64,000 nt of DNA from positions 3,534,001 through 3,598,000 of the forward strand of contig NZ_CP163518.1 in NCBI RefSeq assembly GCF_041080625.1, written 5' to 3'. Shown here piece by piece: positions 60,783 through 64,000 of the stretch (the first letter of the stretch is position 1; each line of letters starts with the position of its first letter). Source of the DNA: Streptomyces sp. CG1. GTDB taxonomy: Bacteria > Actinomycetota > Actinomycetes > Streptomycetales > Streptomycetaceae. Below the pieces are notes generated by a model. It was not told the origin of the DNA, did not search any database, and worked only from the letters and a program-made list of their open reading frames with translations. The position numbers and the translations under genes are program-made.

Positions 60783-61532
60783 CTACGTCTTTTCCACATA
60801 CCTGAGCGAGCGCAGCCCGCGCTCCAGATGCCAGTGCAGGTAGGCGGACACCAGCCCGCTGCCCTCCCGGACGTACCGCGCCTCGCACGCGTCCGCCGTC
60901 TCCCAGTCTCCCGTAAGCAGCGCCCCGAGCAGCACCAGGGTCTGTGGCGAGGGTACGACGCTGCCGGGCACCCGGCAGTCGACGCAGACGGAGCCGCCGG
61001 AGGCGACCGAGAAGAAGCGGTTCGGGCCGGGCATGCCGCACTTTGCACAGGCGTCGAAGCTGGGCGCGTAGCCGTTGACGGCGAGGGAGCGCAGCAGGAA
61101 GGCGTCGAGGACGAGGTGGGGGGCGTGCTCCCCGCGCGCCAGCGTCCGCAGGGCGCCGACCAGCAGCAGGTACTGCTGTACGGCGGGCTCGCCCTCGTGG
61201 TCCGTGAACCGCTCGGCGGTCTCCAGCATCGCCGTACCGGCGGTGTAGCGCGCGTAATCGGTCACGATCCCGCCGCCGTAAGGGGCGATGGTCTCACTCT
61301 GTGTGCACAGCGGGAGTCCGCGCCCGATCAGCTCGCTCCCACGCGCGAAGAACTGCACGTCGACATGGGAGAAGGGCTCCAGCCGGGCCCCGAACTTCGA
61401 CTTGGTGCGCCGCACCCCCCGCGCCACGGCCCGCACCCGGCCGTGACCGCGCGTGAGCAACGTGATGATCCGGTCCGCCTCGCCGAGTTTCTGGGTCCGC
61501 AGGACGATGCCGTCATCCCGGAAGAGACTCAT
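60783..61532 (-). CDS. recO: DNA repair protein RecO
   Basis: 249 residues. Loads RecA with RecR in gap and break repair. OB-fold N-terminus MSLFRDDGIVLRTQKLGEADRIITLLTRGHGRVRAVARGVRRTKSKFG, then helical C-terminal domain with zinc-binding CAKCG and VCVDCR. The ATG overlaps the stop of an upstream small frame (ATGA), which duplicates this N-terminus; the original upstream sequence appears to belong to the duplicate. Confidence 0.95.
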   Translation of the reverse strand: MSLFRDDGIVLRTQKLGEADRIITLLTRGHGRVRAVARGVRRTKSKFGARLEPFSHVDVQFFARGSELIGRGLPLCTQSETIAPYGGGIVTDYARYTAGTAMLETAERFTDHEGEPAVQQYLLLVGALRTLARGEHAPHLVLDAFLLRSLAVNGYAPSFDACAKCGMPGPNRFFSVASGGSVCVDCRVPGSVVPSPQTLVLLGALLTGDWETADACEARYVREGSGLVSAYLHWHLERGLRSLRYVEKT

Positions 61533-61660
61533 CGCCGACCCCCGCCTTCGCCCGGCCGGGGGTCCGGGGGGTGTCCCCCGGGCAGCCACAGCATGATCCG
61601 GTCCGCCTCGCCCAGCTTCTGGGTGCGCAGCACGATGCCGTCGTCGCGGAACAGACTCAT
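61529..61660 (-). CDS. 43-codon upstream frame duplicating the RecO N-terminus
   Basis: Begins MSLFRDDGIVLRTQKLGEADRI, identical to RecO residues 1-22, then MLWLPGGHPPDPRP...GGGRR and a TGA that overlaps the recO ATG. The 68-bp duplicated stretch (61593-61660 versus 61465-61532) differs at 7 positions, all synonymous. After the duplication comes a GC-rich block (GGGGGACACCCCCCGGACC) of the Streptomyces repeat type. Its own ATG has the normal recO upstream context. Whether it is translated is unknown, but translation would feed directly into recO. Confidence 0.6.
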   Translation of the reverse strand: MSLFRDDGIVLRTQKLGEADRIMLWLPGGHPPDPRPGEGGGRR

Positions 61661-61690
61661 GGCACCCATTCTGGCCCATGCGGGCAGCGG

Positions 61691-61918
61691 CTAGAGCGCC
61701 TCTCCGCGACTGCGGGCGTTGGCGTGCGCGGTCGCCGCCTTGAGCCGCTCGGCGGCGGTCGCGGTGCGCAGCGCTCCGGGTTCGGCGTCCCACTCCCGGC
61801 CTCCGCCGTACGGTCTCAGCTGGACGTAGGGACCCTCGTACCCCATGACGATGCCGAGCCTGCCGGTACGCGTGTCCACCACATGGCTGCCGACGGCAGG
61901 CCGCAATTCCCTCAACAT
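61691..61918 (-). CDS. Small conserved VQLRP-GGGREWDA protein
   Basis: 75 residues: SHVVDTRTGRLGIVMGYEGPYVQLRPYGGGREWDAEPGALRTATAAERLKAATAHANARSRG. Beta-rich module, no signal peptide. The same module forms the N-terminus of the protein encoded at 29865-30362. Similar short proteins are common in Streptomyces plasmids and integrative elements. It lies upstream of recO on the same strand, 30 bp from the upstream frame. Confidence 0.72.
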   Translation of the reverse strand: MLRELRPAVGSHVVDTRTGRLGIVMGYEGPYVQLRPYGGGREWDAEPGALRTATAAERLKAATAHANARSRGEAL

Positions 61919-62030
61919 GTCCTCCGGCTCTTCGGCACGCAGCGCGCCGCGCGGGTTGTACGTCGCGCTTTGACCTGCTCCCCTTCCTTCCCGAGTTTCA
62001 CGCTTCGCACATCCGGAGTGACGCTCCGCC

Positions 62031-62064
62031 TCTACAATCTGCAGCCACGTACTAATTCCGAATA
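62031..62064 (+). promoter_or_regulatory. Candidate -10 element of the aryl-AMP ligase
   Basis: TACAAT at 62033-62038 lies 26 bp before the ATG, in an AT-rich leader (ACTAATTCCGAATAATGG). No convincing -35 was found at the usual spacing. Confidence 0.35.
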
Positions 62065-63456
62065 ATGGAAAAACAAAACCGCTTTACGGAATCCTTGGAT
62101 CGACAATATGTTGCAGGGATGGCAGCGAACGGCTTCACCCCCTGGCCCGAGGAGACCGCCCTCGCCTACCGCCGCGCCGGCTACTGGCAGGGCCGTACCC
62201 TGCCCGAGCTGCTGCACGACTGGGCGGCCGCGCACGGGCCGCGCACCGCGCTGGTGCAGGGCGCGACCCGGCTGACGTACTTCCAGCTGGACCGGCGGGT
62301 GAACCGGATGACCGCGGGGCTGCGGCTGCGCGGCGTCGCGCCCGGCAAGCGGGTCGTGGTGCAGCTGCCGAACAGCCCCGAGTCCGTCGTCGCGGTGTTC
62401 GCGCTGATGCGCGGCGGTGCGGTCCCCGTGCTCGCGCCGGTCACCCATCGGGAACCGGAGATCACCCATGTGGCCGCCGAGACCGAGGCCGTCGGCTACA
62501 TCGGCCCGGCGGTGCACCGTGGCTTCGACCACGCCGCGATGGCCGCCCGGGTCGCCGCCGGGTCGACATCGCTGCGACGGATCTTCACCGTCGCCGCGCC
62601 CGGCGAGCAGGCGGGCGGTTTCTCGGTGCTGCCGGGCGGCTGTCTGGCCTTCCCGCTGCACACCGTGGACGAGGCGCCCGTACCGGACCGCCGTCTGGAC
62701 GCCTCCGACGTGGCGTTCTTCCTGCTGTCGGGCGGTACGACGGCGCCGCCGAGGCTCATCGGCCGTACCCACGACGACTACGCCTACCAGCTGCGCTCCA
62801 CCGCAGAGTTGCTCGGACTCGGTCCCGAGGACGTCTGTCTGACGGCACTGCCCGCGCACTCCAACCTCGCCCTCGGCAGTCCCGGCATTCTCGGCACCCT
62901 GGCCGCGGGCGGCACCGTGGTGCTGCTCGGCGACCCGGAGCCGGACACCGCCTTCGCCGCGATCGCCCGGGAACGGGTGACCGTCACCGCGGTGACGCCC
63001 AGCGTCGCCGTCCGGTGGCTGGACGCCCTCGACGGCGCCGGGGCCGACCTGGGCTCACTGCGCGTGCTGCAGATCGGCGGCGGCCGCCTCGCCCCCGACC
63101 TCGCCGCACGGATCGAGCCCGGCTTCGGCTGCCGGCTGCAGCAGGTGTTCGGCAGGGCCGAGGGGCTGCTCACCGTCACCCGCCTCGACGACCCGCGGGA
63201 CGTGCTGCTCACGACCCAGGGACGCCCGGTCTCCCCGGCCGACGAGATCCGCATCGACGCCCCCGGGGGAGAGGCCGGCGAGCTCCTCGTCCGCGGCCCG
63301 TACACCCCGCGCGGCTACTACCGGTCCCCCGAGCACAACGCCCGCGCCTTCACCCCCGACGGCTTCCACCGCACCGGCGACCGCGCCCGCCTGACCCCGG
63401 AGGGCAACCTGGTGGTGGAGGGCCGTGCCGAGGACGTCGTGATCCACGAGGGGTGA
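62065..63456 (+). CDS. 2,3-dihydroxybenzoate/salicylate-AMP ligase-like protein, C-terminally short
   Basis: 463 residues against ~540 for EntE/DhbE. Adenylation core: GFTPWPEETALAYRRAGYWQGRTL (family start), A3 loop LLSGGTTAPPRLIGRTHDDY (Lys replaced by Arg), CRLQQVFGRAEGL, and FHRTGDRARLTPEGNLVVEGRAEDVVIHEG then stop. The hinge (usually D-Q-I-N-R-G-G-E-K) and the C-terminal subdomain with the catalytic Lys are missing. Aryl acids for siderophores or phenazine-like metabolites are the normal substrates. The 5' end is AT-rich compared with the rest. It may be a pseudogene or a separately complemented enzyme. Confidence 0.75.
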   Translation: MEKQNRFTESLDRQYVAGMAANGFTPWPEETALAYRRAGYWQGRTLPELLHDWAAAHGPRTALVQGATRLTYFQLDRRVNRMTAGLRLRGVAPGKRVVVQLPNSPESVVAVFALMRGGAVPVLAPVTHREPEITHVAAETEAVGYIGPAVHRGFDHAAMAARVAAGSTSLRRIFTVAAPGEQAGGFSVLPGGCLAFPLHTVDEAPVPDRRLDASDVAFFLLSGGTTAPPRLIGRTHDDYAYQLRSTAELLGLGPEDVCLTALPAHSNLALGSPGILGTLAAGGTVVLLGDPEPDTAFAAIARERVTVTAVTPSVAVRWLDALDGAGADLGSLRVLQIGGGRLAPDLAARIEPGFGCRLQQVFGRAEGLLTVTRLDDPRDVLLTTQGRPVSPADEIRIDAPGGEAGELLVRGPYTPRGYYRSPEHNARAFTPDGFHRTGDRARLTPEGNLVVEGRAEDVVIHEG

Positions 63457-63569
63457 CCGGGCCCGCGCCCGCCCCCTGAACCCGATCGGCCCAACTCGCG
63501 CCGGTACCTGAGCATTTCAGGCCGCCATGGGCACGACCTGTGGCGCCTAGGCCATTCGTGTGCGCTGTC

Positions 63570-63598
63570 TTGACCGCCCCCACAGCCCCTCTTATGGT
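63570..63598 (+). promoter_or_regulatory. Candidate promoter of the Tat lipoprotein gene
   Basis: TTGACC (63570-63575), 17-bp spacer, TATGGT (63593-63598); 69 bp upstream of the GTG. Good fit to the HrdB-type consensus. Confidence 0.5.
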
Positions 63599-63666
63599 CG
63601 CGCTACCGACCGGACGTAGGACGTCGTACCTCCCACCCCTCCCCCCACCGACTTGCTGGAGGACCC

Positions 63667-64000
63667 GTGCGCGACGACGTGACCCCCGACGCACCGGCCC
63701 CGCGCCGCCGGTCCTTCCTGAAGTTCACCGGTGCGCTGGGCGCGGCCGCCGCGCTACCGCCCGTGCTGGCCGGCTGCTCCGCCGGGCCCGAGTCCACGAA
63801 CGACACCGGAGGCGGTGGCAAGGACCGGACGCTGACCGCCGTGATCGGGTACGGCAACGACGGCACCTGGGATCCGACGCAGACGGCGTCGGCGTTCTCG
63901 ATGGCCGCCAACAACCATGTCTACGAGGGGCTGCTGGACACCGACCCGATCACCCGGGTGCCGTACCCGGCGCTCGGCACCGAGGTGCCGAAGGACCCGA
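63667..64000 (+). CDS. Tat-type solute-binding lipoprotein (SBP_bac_5 family), 5' part
   Basis: First 111 residues; the gene runs off the window. GTG with GGAGGA at 4 bases. Twin-arginine signal (RRRSFLKFTGALGAAAALPPVLAGC), lipobox LAGC at ~Cys 37, then ESTNDTGGGGKDR linker and the family-5 start TLTAVIGYGNDGTWDP, MAANNHVYEGLLDTDPITRVPYPALGTEVP. This is the oligopeptide/nickel/siderophore-type binding protein fold. Partner permeases would be downstream outside the window. Confidence 0.88.
   Translation, partial: MRDDVTPDAPAPRRRSFLKFTGALGAAAALPPVLAGCSAGPESTNDTGGGGKDRTLTAVIGYGNDGTWDPTQTASAFSMAANNHVYEGLLDTDPITRVPYPALGTEVPKDP

Noticed and set aside
1..64000. tRNA, rRNA, CRISPR arrays, prophage or integrase
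   Set aside because: Reading both strands I saw no tRNA-like cloverleaf with conserved T-loop, no regular spacer repeats and no recombinase motifs. A dedicated search would be needed to exclude small RNAs.

Overview
The window is high-GC actinobacterial DNA with strong third-position GC bias, GTG starts and Streptomyces-type intergenic repeats. Gene order hrdA, dnaG, dgt, nasA, nirBD, ppdK, chitinase, glyS, znuACB, zur, uppS, recO matches, from memory, the SCO2463-SCO2510 core region of Streptomyces coelicolor. I read it as the core chromosome of a Streptomyces species. No rRNA, tRNA, CRISPR array or intact insertion sequence was seen.

Layout. 1-7400: 3' end of an ABC exporter, sigma factor hrdA, a small coiled-coil gene, dnaG, a FAD reductase and dgt. 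7550-12840: a sirohydrochlorin chelatase-like gene, a SanA-like membrane protein, assimilatory nitrate reductase, arylamine N-acetyltransferase and a GGCT-fold protein. 12880-16000: a decayed stretch with a histidine-kinase C-terminal fragment, a secreted protein plus sortase, and a frameshifted WD40 fragment. 15600-17690: an HxlR/imine-reductase-like divergent pair with a perfect palindrome between them, then a TSUP permease. 17827-22006: FAD reductase-nirB-nirD, translationally coupled. 22020-23360: a TetR gene and an SDR gene that lost its first ~35-40 codons but kept its operator. 23367-26354: an ABC sugar importer. 26466-30362: a frameshifted lipoprotein, a DUF4232 protein and a small accessory island (repeat protein, PPOX-fold protein, GntR regulator, two coupled small genes). 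30488-40632: ppdK, a ROK regulator divergent from two glucosidase-type genes, and an LtaS-like sulfatase. 40633-48262: dus, then two paralogous regulator/efflux modules flanking a third exporter. 48381-53238: small zinc-ribbon protein, secreted proteins, an aldo-keto reductase/TetR operon, and a chitinase with two DasR-type palindromes. 53316-58480: glyS and the zinc uptake operon with two Zur boxes and zur itself. 58516-64000: MINPP-like phosphatase, uppS, recO (with a duplicated 5' end), a truncated aryl-AMP ligase and the start of a Tat-type solute-binding lipoprotein.

How it works together. Nitrate reductase, NirBD, the siroheme-pathway chelatase and one or two FAD reductases form a nitrate-to-ammonium route, probably under GlnR. 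ZnuA-like, ZnuC-like, ZnuB-like and Zur form a self-contained zinc regulon. Several loci are regulator/target pairs with a visible operator (HxlR/IRED, TetR/SDR, MmyB-type/MFS twice, AKR/TetR, DasR-type/chitinase, Zur/znu).

The least ordinary features are the recO 5'-end duplication that leaves a 43-codon upstream ORF fused ATGA-style to recO, the two MmyB/MFS modules with a conserved operator, the operator-retaining SDR deletion, and the aryl-AMP ligase that stops at the hinge before its C-terminal domain. I found no clear new defence or mobile system; the GntR island and the WD40 and kinase fragments are the best traces of accessory systems.
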